A DNA stretch of 64,000 nt from Coniella vitis (Eukaryota > Ascomycota > Sordariomycetes > Diaporthales > Schizoparmaceae). Of this stretch, positions 1 to 11,473 are shown piece after piece. Position 1 is the stretch's first letter. Each line of letters starts with the position of its first letter. Location of the stretch: assembly GCA_011317545.1 (NCBI GenBank), contig WUJK01000002.1, positions 1,240,001-1,304,000 on the forward strand, written 5' to 3'. A program made the position numbers and the translations under genes. The notes beneath the pieces are model-generated. The model was not told where the DNA came from. It saw only the letters and a list, made by a program, of their open reading frames with translations, and searched no databases.

Positions 1-1656
1 ATATCAAGCTGTGATGGCTCAATGAGAATGAAGACATCTGATTTTCTCAATTGGCGCTATTCCATTTCCATCTTCAAGAACCCCGCGACTGTGCCCAGCG
101 CGAGCGTTGCAGTGGCCACCCACTCGCTTAGGTAACTAGCGATGTTGCCGTGTGTGCCTGAAGCAAAGAAGACGATCCTTGAGAGAGGCTTCACTCTGCA
201 GAGACGTCTTCACTGTGATGCGGCGTGCTGGATTACACGGTCGTGGGCTTGGGGTAGTGCTATGAGATGGGGTTGTCAACTTCTCTTTTTGCAATTTTTG
301 GGAAACGTTAAAAGTTCATTATTCTTATTCTTTCTTGCCTTGACTATGCATGATAGACGACGTCTTGAAATGTAGCTGTTATGGGCATGTGCAAGCTTTT
401 TGGGCAGGGTGAGGCGCCGGCCTTGATCTGCAATGCTTTCGCACTGTGCTACCACGACTTTCTGCCAAGGCCTTGGGTTCGAGTCCGCATCTCCAGATTG
501 CAATTGTTCCTTTTTCCTTCGGCTTGTGCCCGCTGCAGGCTCAAAATATCCCCGTCTGCAAAACATTGCACGTTACACATCTTCACATTTGCAAATTCTT
601 CTGTATATAGTTAATCAAGAAATCATGTATTTTGCCTCCCATACTAACGATTGAAACCTGAAGCTAATTCGTATTTTTCCATCTCTCTTTCTTGCCCAAA
701 ATTGCCTTTGAAGGACTATTCGATCTTGCGAACGAAAGAAATAAATAATAACATAATGGCTCGCAAGGCAAACCTGATAGTCAACAGCACCAACCCTCTC
801 GTCAAAAGACATAAATCGGAAAAAGACAAGAAGCCGTGAGGCAGCATTTATCACACCTGAGCTGAGAGTGAGATGTTGAGTTTTGGTATTCCATTTTTGG
901 ACTGTTGATGGTGGAGTGGCAGTAATGCTGTTTTTTCCCTTCTTTTTCTTCCTTCGATGTTCTTCCGGGGTATTTCTTATTCCGTTGTTTCCATCATTTC
1001 GTCCAAACTCGATTCTCTGTTTCATTGTGTGTTTCTCTTCCATTCAGCATAGCCATTGAACTGAAGAAAGCCATTATTAAAGGGGTACAATGTTTCACCT
1101 GGTCGCCCGTCCGGTTGTCTTTGCCTTCCGACTGCCAATTTTTTCGTCGCTTCGTTAAGACCTCGATGACAAGGAGCTGTAAATACAATCGTAAAATCAA
1201 GAGGAAAGTAAATGAAAATCATGATCGAGTTGGTATAAGATGAAATTATAACTTTGCAAAGGAGGGTTGAGAATACATGGAACGACGCCAAACAAGGAAT
1301 AGATGGAAAAGAAATTGGTATCTGCTGCTCTGTGAATGATGCTAAAAAGCGAATAACAGAGTTCTGTTTGGGGTGCAAAATGCGATTGTCGCCCGCTCCG
1401 GGGCCTCATTCGTCACATTCATTGCCCTCTGTACTCTGTTATTGGGGAGGCTGTGGTATCAAAATGCGGTAAAGACACGAAGTCAAAACGCCAGCCGCCA
1501 TGCTTGAAGCGAACGAAGAAAATAAAGTTGAGCAAGAAATTTCAAGACAGAAAACAAACGTCAATAATGCAAAACAAAACGATAAAGAAAAAGCAGAAGA
1601 TGCATTCGAAGAGCAGGCAGCACAATGAACAAAAACACAGACTAGTTCTGTCTGAA
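1..1656. other. Gene-free left edge, downstream of the WD40 gene
   Basis: No ORF here has coding character or a recognisable domain. The 3' end of the minus-strand WD40 gene lies at 1657, so its 3' UTR should run into this region. A perfect polymerase III B-box-like string, GGTTCGAGTCC, lies at about 476-486 on the plus strand in a context resembling the 3' half of a tRNA. I could not find a matching acceptor or D arm, so it is not called as a tRNA. Confidence 0.5.
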
Positions 1657-4600
1657 TTAAATCAAATCACCGGGACCCATTCCAGTAGGAAGATCTCTCA
1701 GTGGCCGCCCATCAATTGGGCTTCTGAGCTCCCGGTTGTGGTAACTGACTGGGGGCCCACCAATGCTTCCCGACTTGCCGTGTCCAGCGATTGAGATGCT
1801 CTCATACGGAGCTGGCTCACGAACCTCAACGGGAGACTTTGTGCGGCTAACAACACTGGAGTTGTTCCTGCTGCGGGAAGAGCTTCGCAAACGTTCGGTA
1901 GCGCGAGAGATGCGCCCGGCAATGCTGTTGTCTACACTGCTGCGGCCGCGGTTGTGTCCACGCGATGGAGGCGGTGCAGGAACGGGGAGAACCGGGACCG
2001 TGGGTTCGGCCACAGGAACCACGTTGACTTCATTGGAAGTAGCGTCGTCGTTGTCCATGACTATCTCGATGGAGCCAGACGTCCTCCCTCCATAGACAAC
2101 TGGGGCCCTTCCGCTGTGCGCAAACGGTAAAGGAGCCGGGGGCGGCGGAGGAGGAATAGCAAGATGTTGAAGCTCCTTCAAGACCGGGGGTGGAGGAGGC
2201 GGAGGTGGAATCTGCTCGTCGTACGAAGGTCGACGGGTAGACTGGCCGACAACATTGTCATCAACAGCCCGTCTGTAGCCGCTCGAGTGGGTATCAGGTG
2301 TGCTCAGCTTCCTTAGAGAGTTGCCTCGAGCAAGTCTCCCTATGCCCTGACCCTGACCTTGGAGTGCTATTGGTGGAACAGGTTCCTCTGGGGGCGCAGA
2401 CATGCAACGCTGGATTGCTGGTCGGCTCGGTGGCTGATAGACTGTTGAGGGCAGGAGGGTGAGGCCTTCCGCGGCGTCAGTGGGTGCCTTGTTCTCCTGA
2501 GGAGATTTGTGGTGAGGCGACTGTGGCGAAGAAGCCTGTGCAAAAGTCAGGGGAATTGGAGGCAAAGGCTCCTCGGGGCTAACAGCCTTCTGCGTGTCCA
2601 TGATGAGACGGAAAGCCTTGGGGGTGGCTGGCAGGCCAATGACAGGACGTGTAGGTTGCTGTGCATACATGCTTCGCCTCTCGGGCTCAGCTGTGCGACT
2701 TCGAGGGGGCAGCTGCTTGGGCTCCACGAAGGTGGTGCTGGGGAGTTCGAAATAGTCATTGGGCGCAGTAGGTGCGCGAGGTATACTCATGCCTGAAATA
2801 GAAGAAAGCGCAGGAGATAGCTGGTCTGGATGAAGAATCTGGGGCGCCAACGGCCGCTTCGCAAGCGACTTGCGACGTTCCTCGAGCTCGCGTGCCGCGG
2901 CCTCCTTTTTGAGCTGACGCTCGTCCTTCATGGCTCTCAAATCCCCGGCCTGGCTGCTAGTGACAAAGTGAACTCCTGGGGTTCGTGTACGGTGTTCGAC
3001 AGCGCCATTGTGCTCTTGGCGACGACGGCTCTCTGAGCGATCGCGAGTAGCTTGAGGAGACGGCTCACGGGACTTGCTACCACCGCGCGACTTGGATGCC
3101 TTGTTGCGGAAGCGAGCTTGCTGTTCTTTGGCTTTTCTGTAGTCTTCCTCGTCTTCCGATCCTTCAAAGTGCTGGACGCCACCAGCCGACATGGGCACAG
3201 GCGATACGGGCGACCGGGGCCTTGAACCTTGTCGGCCATTACTACGGCCACGGGGGATCTCGATAGGGGGTAGGTTCTTCCTCTTATCGACACTCGAGTT
3301 CCGACGCGCTCTGTTTGTGGACACAGCGCGGACAGTGCTTGCCTTGCGGGAAGCAACACTCGGCTCGTCGTCTCGCTCGTCGTACCTTGGGGTGCTAAGA
3401 TTAAGCAAGTCCTCTGGAGACATGGGAACTGGGGACCTTGGGGACCGTTTGCCGCCTTTGGGAGTGTATCCTCGAGATGCCGTTCGCCCACGACCATCAG
3501 ACGACTGGTCTCGAGAGCTGCCGATTCGGCTTCGGCTGCTGTCACGAGTCTTGCCTCGCCCATCTTTGCTGCCACGGGAACTGTTTCGCGAGCGCATCTT
3601 GGCCGCCTCAATGCTGCTAATGTAATCGTCGAGGCTCTTTTGGCCTTGACCGCGGTGTTTAGAAGACGTGACGGAAACGCCAGAAGGGGCAGCAGAAGCA
3701 GCGCTGGTGATAGATCCGGGGCCACGACGCCTTGTTGGCCAGTGGAAGCGAGCGGAGGAGACGGAATGCTCAGGAGATGTGACATCGCTAGCAACAGCAT
3801 CGTCGAGGGACTGAATCTGAAGCTCAAGACCGCTTGGCATGCGCTCACGGGGTCCATTACGGCTGTTACGGCCATTAGCCATGAGCGCCGCTTGAGACTC
3901 GGGACCTGGTGACGGTGGTGGTGGCTCCCTTCTGCGGGGAGAGTCTCGCATCATCATTGGGCTAGCAGTCGCGGCGCGCTGCAACGTCAGGCCTTTGGAG
4001 AGGTTACCATCATCAAAGCGATACTTGGAGGCATGGTCCGTTCTAGCTGCAGCAAAGTCCTTTGATGAAAGAGCTTCGATTCCAGGAGCAGGTTTTCCAA
4101 TGAGCTTGGCGGTGTGCCGCAAATTGTTGTCGCTAGGCATCTCTCCAATAGATGGAAGTCGTCCTCGGTGAGGCGGGCGAGCAGTGGTTGGGGTGGTGAA
4201 CGTGCTGCGAGTCGATGGTCTGAGAAAGGCAGATGACATCTCCTCGGCTCTGGGAGAAATGGCAGACTCGGCGATTGGCGTCACACCTGCAGCAATCGGA
4301 GTTTGCCCTCCGTCATTATCAGAGAAGAACTTGGCCTTGGTGTTTGGTTCACCAAAGGAAGTGATGAGTCTTAAGGAAGACGTCTTGGCAATGCTCCGTT
4401 GGGGTCCACGGTTGAGACCAGGTGGTGACAAAGGAGGGCTAAGGATTTCAGGAATAGTAGGGCTCGCAGTCATCGTGGTGTTTATGTTTGGGAATGTGAT
4501 TTGCTGGGCTGATGGCGATGTCCAGGGCTCGGATGATTCCTTTTCGGTACAGGCGAAGCTAAGGGCTCATCAGTATTCATCTCTTTGTATGTCAACTGCA

Positions 4601-6963
4601 TGTGTCGAATTTGGACGTACCATCGGATGGCCAATTGCTGGTGCCCATGCTGGACGGCCCATTCACCCCATTTCCGCACAATCTGTGCCTGTCGCTCCCA
4701 GACCGAAGGAAAGGAAATACAAGTCAAGATCAGCGCCTCTAGAAATTTCTTGTGCGAAATGTAAATCTCGATGGCGTCAGTTTGGTCTCCCATTCCTATC
4801 ATGATAGTGACAGCTGAGTGGATATCTCCATGCTCCAGGAGTCGCTGGACGTAGGCCTGACCCAGCTTGTGCTGTGCTGCCGTACCGCCAATGCCACTAA
4901 GCGCCAATAGCATCCAGTCCGAGGATGTCATGTTCTCTGAACTCGTTGCCATGATGTCTGGGTCGATGTCGCCCAGCCACTTGGCGAGCAAAATCCGAGT
5001 TGGCGTGCCCTGTGGGTGCCGGCTCATCTCGTCACGCACAAGGTCTTCTGCCTCCTTGTTCCATCCGAAAATGGTGCAGAGCATCTGTCGGCGAAGGTCA
5101 TCATTCGTCAGACGGCTGGTGTCCACTGTAGGGGGTCTCTTATAAGCCAAATCGCTGAGACGGCTGCGAGTGAATTTGAACAAATCCGTAACCTTGGCAT
5201 CGTCGGGGCTCCTTGGGATCTCGTGCCGAAGACGAGATGGCTTATGCCGTGGGCGGCTGGTTGAGGATCCCATGGAAATCGAGCTAAGACTGCTGGTCGA
5301 GTAGGATGAGCTCTCACGCTTCATTTTCCCTTGAGGGAGAGCCGACGATTGAGCTGAAGAGCCAGTGGATATGTAGGTATTCTCGGTCAAGCCGCGAGAC
5401 TGGAGCGAGGCTTGGTAACGTCCCGGAGTCTGCGAGCTGGTTGAAGACACGTCCGAAGCGCCACTCCGACTGGAAGCAGGACTGGCAGTCCGGTATTGAT
5501 CCTCGTCAGACGAGTGCATTGTGCCTGCTCGAGCAATTCGAGCCATTGGAGGCGCTGGGTCATCATCACTCTCAGAAATGTCTGCGCTGATTTGGATGGA
5601 GCCCATTTCCGAGTCCGAAGCCGTTGTTGCTCCCTTTTCTTGCTCCTCAATGGACACTGGAGGCGACGGAGGCAGCAGATTGGCCGGGTGCTGGACATTA
5701 GCAACCATGACGGCTGGAGCATTCAGATCAAACTGCTGCACAGTGTTATTTGCACCAAGCGTAAAAAGGCTTGCACCTGGCCCGTACACGGCCAGGCCCT
5801 TGATGTGCTCAAGAGTGGGTATCTTGTCGTATGTCACATGCTTGGTTCTTACATCCCAAGAAAGAGTCTCACTTCAGGGCAGGCCTCCATTAGCCCTTCT
5901 ACTGAGAAAATGCTGTAGAAAAGGGGACAGATATGACTTACGATTCACAAAACTGAATGATCCGTCCGTTCTTGGACCACGACATCCAGTTGGCTCCCGC
6001 TATGTAATTCTCAGACTTCTTGAGAATCCTCACAACCTTGGCAGGGTCTGCACTGTTGTAAGCCTTAGAAACGCTCCAAACTCTCAGATCACCATCATTG
6101 GTCTGAACAGCAAGCATATCCGACTTTTGGCGTGAAGACGATGCGTGCCAGTTCAGCGTCACTATGGGTGATGGGCCTCTGGAGGTGGTCAGGTTATGTA
6201 AAATTGTAAATCGCGGCTGCAGGGTCGCAATTAGTAGGGAACCATTTTGATATCTGCGCGACGGGTCAGCTCTTTCGTCCATTGGTAGCCTTGCGTTACA
6301 GGACGGTTGCACCAACCCAATAGCAAATGTGCGGCAGTCAGCTGAGGGTGCGAGTGCTGTGACTGCGATTTGGTCGATTGTCCTGGCAGATATGTGTTCA
6401 GACGTCGTTGGCTCAAAAAGCATGATGTTTCCTTGTGTGTTGCCTAATTTGTTTGTGTTAGAACTACAAGACTCAATAAAGGGACGGTCCTCCTCAGCAC
6501 AAGGCCGAGACCCGCCACCTTGCATTCCTTTGAACTCACCAAATGCAACATTGCCATTTCTCATCCAGGCAGCCGCTGTTAGATGCTCATACGATGCAAA
6601 ACGGGCAACCTCTTCTCCAGACATTATATCCCACACAATGGCAGTCTGTCCAGCGTCATAACTAACGACCAGTCTTCCGGCGCCCAACTCGCTCTGGTTG
6701 TCGACAGCCAGAATTTGCACCTCCTCGGAATGGCGCGTAAACCTCCGCTCTATCGTCAAAGTATCATGGTGGCAGCAAACAACCGAGTTGCCTTGGGCGT
6801 ACAAGAACATGGAGGCGGTTGCCGCGGTGGGATCAAAATAGCGCAGGATCGACTTGGACGACATCTTGAATTCGTCCACGTTCTTTCCATCCGGTCTGCT
6901 GGACAGGGGAGTCGAAGTCGAGCGACCCCTCGACGGCCGCGGGGATGGGGCCGCGGCGGACAT
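1657..6963 (-). CDS. WD40-repeat protein with helical middle and long disordered tail
   Basis: Modelled as five exons: 6963-6540, 6443-6317, 6253-5942, 5871-4621 and 4558-1657, giving 1671 residues. Each intron (96, 63, 70 and 62 nt) was placed by GT/AG signals and by restoring WD-type strands across the joint, for example VAFG|NTQG and IIQFCES|ETLSWDV. Residues 1 to about 345 hold WD-like blades (IVWDI, LRVWSV, LSWDV). About 350-520 is Ser-rich and acidic. About 525-704 is helical and TPR-like, with repeated Ala/Leu helices ending in a WAVQHG.QQLAIRC segment. About 705-1671 is disordered, basic and Ser/Arg/Pro-rich, with two polyproline runs near residue 1500. The layout recalls Gemin5-like proteins, and I remember uncharacterised fungal orthologues with this order. 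The function is unknown. The polyproline runs could bind SH3, WW or EVH1 domains. The 63-nt intron has a weak GTTGGT donor and is the least certain. Confidence 0.85.
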
Positions 6964-8285
6964 GATATGCTTTGCCTCGTGATCTTTGTGTGGCAGTCAC
7001 GGACACGGTCAGTCGGCTGGCCGCATACAACGAGAAGCAGGTTGTGCAAGGGTAGCGTCTGTGCTGGAACCGAAGTCTTTTTGATTTTCTTTTGCTCCCT
7101 CCAAGATGCACGACTTTGTATGGTGCACAGAGAAAGACAACGTGACACGTACCAGGGCGGCAGGAACAAATGACCCCCTCCTGGAGAAAACGACGCAACG
7201 AACCAAGGTCGCGGAATCAAGCTACACGGATGAGCGCCCTCGGAGCATCACATGGAACACGCTGCTGTCCGTCGCCGGACCGAATACTCCTCCACCGGTC
7301 GGGTGTCTCAGATCTGCCGGAAGAGCAGGCGTGCTGAAGCTGAGCTAAAAGCAGCCAAGCCAGCTGGATTTGACTTTCTGTGTTGCAAAGGCACCTGCGT
7401 TGCAAAGGCACCTGCGCTGCGTTGGGCGGTGCGGGAGGCAGTGGGTGTGAGCTTGTGCCCGCCTGCGGATGTCGATATCCAGACAGGGTCGGGAAATTGG
7501 GTTGAACGGAGGCTGGGAAAGAGATCCAGCAACAGACCAGGGAGAGCAGAAAGAGGAAGCAAAAGAGAAAGGGAAAGGGTTGGGTGTTGTGGGCAGGCGT
7601 GAGGTTATGTCAGGTACAGCGGGCGGGTCGAGTCGCACGGGACTGGGATGGGAGCAACGGCGGTGGGATGAAGCACTATGTAGGCGCAGAGTCTGTGAGC
7701 GGCAATGAATCTCTAGTGATAGGTTACCCGCCTCGTGGGCGCAGCGGCAGGATTGGGAGCGAAGGTATCGAGAGGGTGTGCGCCGTGGGGCGGGCGTCAG
7801 GCGCTTGTTTCGCCACTCAAGCCCTCTTTTCTGTTTCTCGATGCTCGTCACGCTGCTGATGCTGCGGTGCGGTGGGAGCAGAGCAAGACGACAACAGGGC
7901 CGATCAACTGTCTCAACAGAGTTTGACAAGACTACAAGAGATGCAAGCGGAAGAGAGGTGTGCAAACAAATTAATTGCAAGAGGATGGGACGAGGGTTAA
8001 ACACAAGACGGAAGCACGTCGGGGAGGTGTGGATATGTGGCGGGTGGGGGGGAAAGAACGACTCCAGCGCCTAAAATCGACAAGGCCCTGGCCTGTCACT
8101 GGACGATCGCTAGGACGCCCGTAAAAAATCAAAGAGGGAAAGAAGCAGATGCTGGGGACCGGAACTAGCAGACAAGGGTTCTGCACCATGGAAAGACGCC
8201 CGTAGTGGAGATAACTTGGAAGCTGATGGGATATTGTACATTGTACAGCAAGTACAGTACGCAGTACTTGATTGTATTTGCACAA

Positions 8286-8287
<2 letters not shown>

Positions 8288-8331
<44 letters not shown>
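8288..8331 (+). repeat. AGC/CAG trinucleotide tract
   Basis: A near-perfect tract of about 14.7 AGC units in non-coding DNA. It could be read as polyGln, polySer or polyAla, but no frame belongs to a convincing gene. It lies 110 bp before an inverted pair of the TACTATGTA motif. Confidence 0.95.
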
Positions 8332-8336
<5 letters not shown>

Positions 8337-8441
8337 CTCGGTACTGGCCGACTTGCTGCACCGCAACGGAGAACGTGGCACCCACCCATCCCCCTTCCCA
8401 TTCCCTCAATCCCAGTGTGGCATATGCAGGAGTTGTCCACA

Positions 8442-8467
8442 TACTATGTACATAGCATACATAGTAC
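8442..8467. repeat. Inverted pair of TACTATGTA motifs
   Basis: TACTATGTA at 8442-8450 and its reverse complement TACATAGTA at 8458-8466 are separated by 7 bp. The arms can pair to form a 9-bp stem. Confidence 0.85.
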
Positions 8468-9370
8468 AAGAGGTATATATATCCAAGCTAGCGGAGGGCG
8501 AACATGCCAGAACGAAGCAAACGAGCGACAAGAGACAGACAACAACCTGGAGCCAGACGGGGGCATCGTCAAACCGGCCAAGAGGCCCTTGGTCAGGTAG
8601 GTTGCAGTCGCTGTTCGCTGGTTGGCCGGGTCGCAGCTCGTTTTGAAATGATATCGAGCAGCATCCCATTATTAGCCTCCACTCAAGCCGCGCGCTGCTG
8701 GCCTATTGCTGTCCGCTGCGCAGGCCAGCCCTGAGGGTTTCCAAAGCCAGGGAGGCCACCATGTGACTCTCTGCAAGTTGGGATTTTCTCGTGGCCCACG
8801 TTGCAGGCTGCTAGCCGTTGGGCAGTATTTGTGGAAGTGAATCCATCGCCCCATTTCTCACGATGCTGTCCAGTTTAAATGTCAATCCTATCAGACAGCA
8901 GCAAGTCGGTTTTCTCTCGCTTTCACTCCCATGGATGTTGCGCGCGCGCGCCACTGCAAAAGCATGTAAGTACTTTGTACAATACAAACATCCATGGACA
9001 TTTTCATGCAGATGGACAGACATGGCTTGGTACTACAACGGCGGCATGGGCCTGGATGCGGCCTCCATGTCGTCCGTCCTCGTCGAGTTGGATTGACACA
9101 ACGCATTTGACCCGTCCCGTACCTTACATGGATGGCCCAGAGAGGGTTGCCTTATTGTTCCTTTTCTCGTTGATTCGTTATGCTGTGCTGCGCTGTGCTG
9201 CGCTCCGTGCTGTACATACTATGTAGCATCTGCTATCCATCGTGATGACGATGCAACATGCCACGCTTACCTTTTACCTTCTGCTTGCACCGGAGTCTGT
9301 TGCCGATATCAATGCTTAGGATTCTTGTCTTGCTACCCGTCCCTTGCTCTCTGACGCCTGACTTGTTATC

Positions 9371-9718
9371 ATGTCGCATCATGGACTCGACAGCGTGCCC
9401 AACCAGCTCCACCGCAGCAGCAGCAGAGGAGGCCGCTTTGGGCCTCGCCGCCTCGACGAGCTGACCGACGACGAACTGGCAGCACTGTCTCTGTCCAAGG
9501 TCTTGGTCCTGGGTCCTGGGTCCCGCTTCTCTTCTCAGTTCGCGTCTTGTCGCCACACTGGCGGTTCCCAAGCGACGAGCCACCAGCAAAAAAGCTGGAA
9601 GGGGAGCGACGAGGTTGGAGGTCGGATCAAGCGTTGTCAGTGGTTGGCGGCCAGCGCTAAAGGCCTCGCTTCATTGGCAGCCCACCTGCAGATCATGCAA
9701 GGGGCCCCTGTAGTGTGA
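9371..9718 (+). CDS. Doubtful small ORF, 115 codons
   Basis: The ORF opens after a pyrimidine-rich leader. For its first 43 or so codons it has C/G-ending codons like the real genes here. That part encodes a basic Ser/Arg-rich peptide followed by the acidic helix-like string LDELTDDELAALSLSK. From about codon 44 the composition becomes unremarkable. It could be the first exon of a spliced gene, a relic or chance. I recognise no family. Confidence 0.2.
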   Translation: MSHHGLDSVPNQLHRSSSRGGRFGPRRLDELTDDELAALSLSKVLVLGPGSRFSSQFASCRHTGGSQATSHQQKSWKGSDEVGGRIKRCQWLAASAKGLASLAAHLQIMQGAPVV

Positions 9719-11443
9719 CTGCGCTAGCCCACTTTTCTCCACGTCCCCGCCCCGCAACTGCCCTCAGGCCCGCCCAAGGCCCTCAACGTCCTTGCCCTAT
9801 CATCAGCCTCCTCGCACTCACTGCGGCCCTCCCCTTGTCAGATACTCCGGTACCTCTGTACTGCCAGACATTGCCAGGTGCAAATCACAATCGCCGTCCC
9901 TGCCCCTTCTGAACACCCTCGTGTCGTCGCCGGTATTCGGCTTGACCCTGACAGGCTAGGCGGCGGAACAGCAGTATTAGTCACTACATCAGTCAGTCAG
10001 CCAGCCAGCCGTCACAAGCTTTCGCGTCTGCCCGTCACTTTGTCACATGCGTCAAGCTTTTGGGTGGTTCTGAGGTGAAGTGCGCGATGGCGTGCGCACG
10101 TCTGGTCTGGCCTGCATGTCTTTGGCGTCAGAAGGAGTGCAAAGGAATGCATCGACAGTCGCTCGGATCAAGCGTCAAGACCGCACCACGGAACAAGTGG
10201 CTTTGGTTTGTTTTTATTTTTACAACTCCCGTTCTCTCTGCAGCTCGCGCGCACGCTGCAGCTGCGGCTTGTGACTTGGCCCGCGTCGGCTGCTAGCATC
10301 GAGAGCCCTGGCGAGGCCGTCCTTCCCTGCCTTTGCAAACGAATTGATTTCTCTATCAAAACGCTTTGACTGACAGACAAGGAATGAACAGGCCTCATGT
10401 TCACTTTTACACGGAGCCAAGCAGCAACACCGGCGCTGATATGCACGTTTCCGCCTCACCAACATGTTAGGCCCCAATTGCTCCCGAACAATTAATCATT
10501 CACCCCAGACCAGAGGTAACAAGCCGTCGACACTTGCATCCTTCTCTTCGGATGCACTCCGCCTGTCCGAGAAATTAATTCATACAACCATATCCCGGAA
10601 CTGCACCGCTGAGATGTGACGTCTCCTCGCCCGTTCTTGCTCACCCCGCGTGGCGGTCGGCAACCACCTGGTATGAATCGCCAATAGTACATGCAGTCTA
10701 TTCTTCTGCATGGCTTCCGCGGCGACCAGGACGGCAAATAACGTACCAATGCGACTCTTCCAAGATGATGCCAGCTCGGGCCTGGGCGCAGAGCGGGCAG
10801 CCGTACCACGGGTCCACGATCAAGACGACAGTGTATTGTCAAGCCGTTTTACAGGCCAAACGTCTGGGTCGCTTGTCCGCAACCTCACTCGCTTGCAGGC
10901 CTCGCGTCGCCCATTGGCCTTGTCATCATGATGCTTCACGCTATCGTCGGCCCGGTATCTGTCGTTTGCATCTCAAAATCTCAAGGCCCACGCCCCACAC
11001 CCAACCAACTACTATGTAACTGGCTGGCCTGCCAAAGAACCACTGGGGCCAAGTCAGGGATCGATACAAGACGAAGCAATCTTGCCCTGTGGTTGCTCTT
11101 CAACCACAGAAGGCGTGAAGTTGCTGCCTCCATCCAAGCTTTGAGGCTGCTCCACTGCGAGAACTGCTACATGGTACATAGCAATCAATTTCGGGCTCAG
11201 CCAGTCACAAGCGTCTGGCGCCATGTTCAAACACTCGCAGGCCCGTTCAGCAAAATCACAGCATTCCATCCAGGCCACCGCTCTGGGCCCACCATCTTCT
11301 GCCCCGGCTCGCCTCCGCCAGAGCCCTGGACCACCACAGAACCCACACCTTGCGCCAGATCCTTGTCCAGGAGCGTCTCCAATCGGCCGAAGGTTGGCTC
11401 GTAATTCCTAATGCAATGTCTCAACCACACAGCGATTCGACGG

Positions 11444-11473
11444 CATACTATGTATGTCGTACTACATAGTATG
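11444..11473. repeat. Inverted pair of TACTATGTA motifs, 11-bp arms
   Basis: The left arm CATACTATGTA (11444-11454) and right arm TACATAGTATG (11463-11473) are perfect reverse complements around an 8-bp spacer. This gives a potential 11-bp hairpin or a two-fold binding site. Confidence 0.9.

Noticed and set aside
2937..3875. 312-codon ORF inside the WD40 gene region
   Set aside because: Shadow frame of the accepted exon on the same strand, without a start context or domain.
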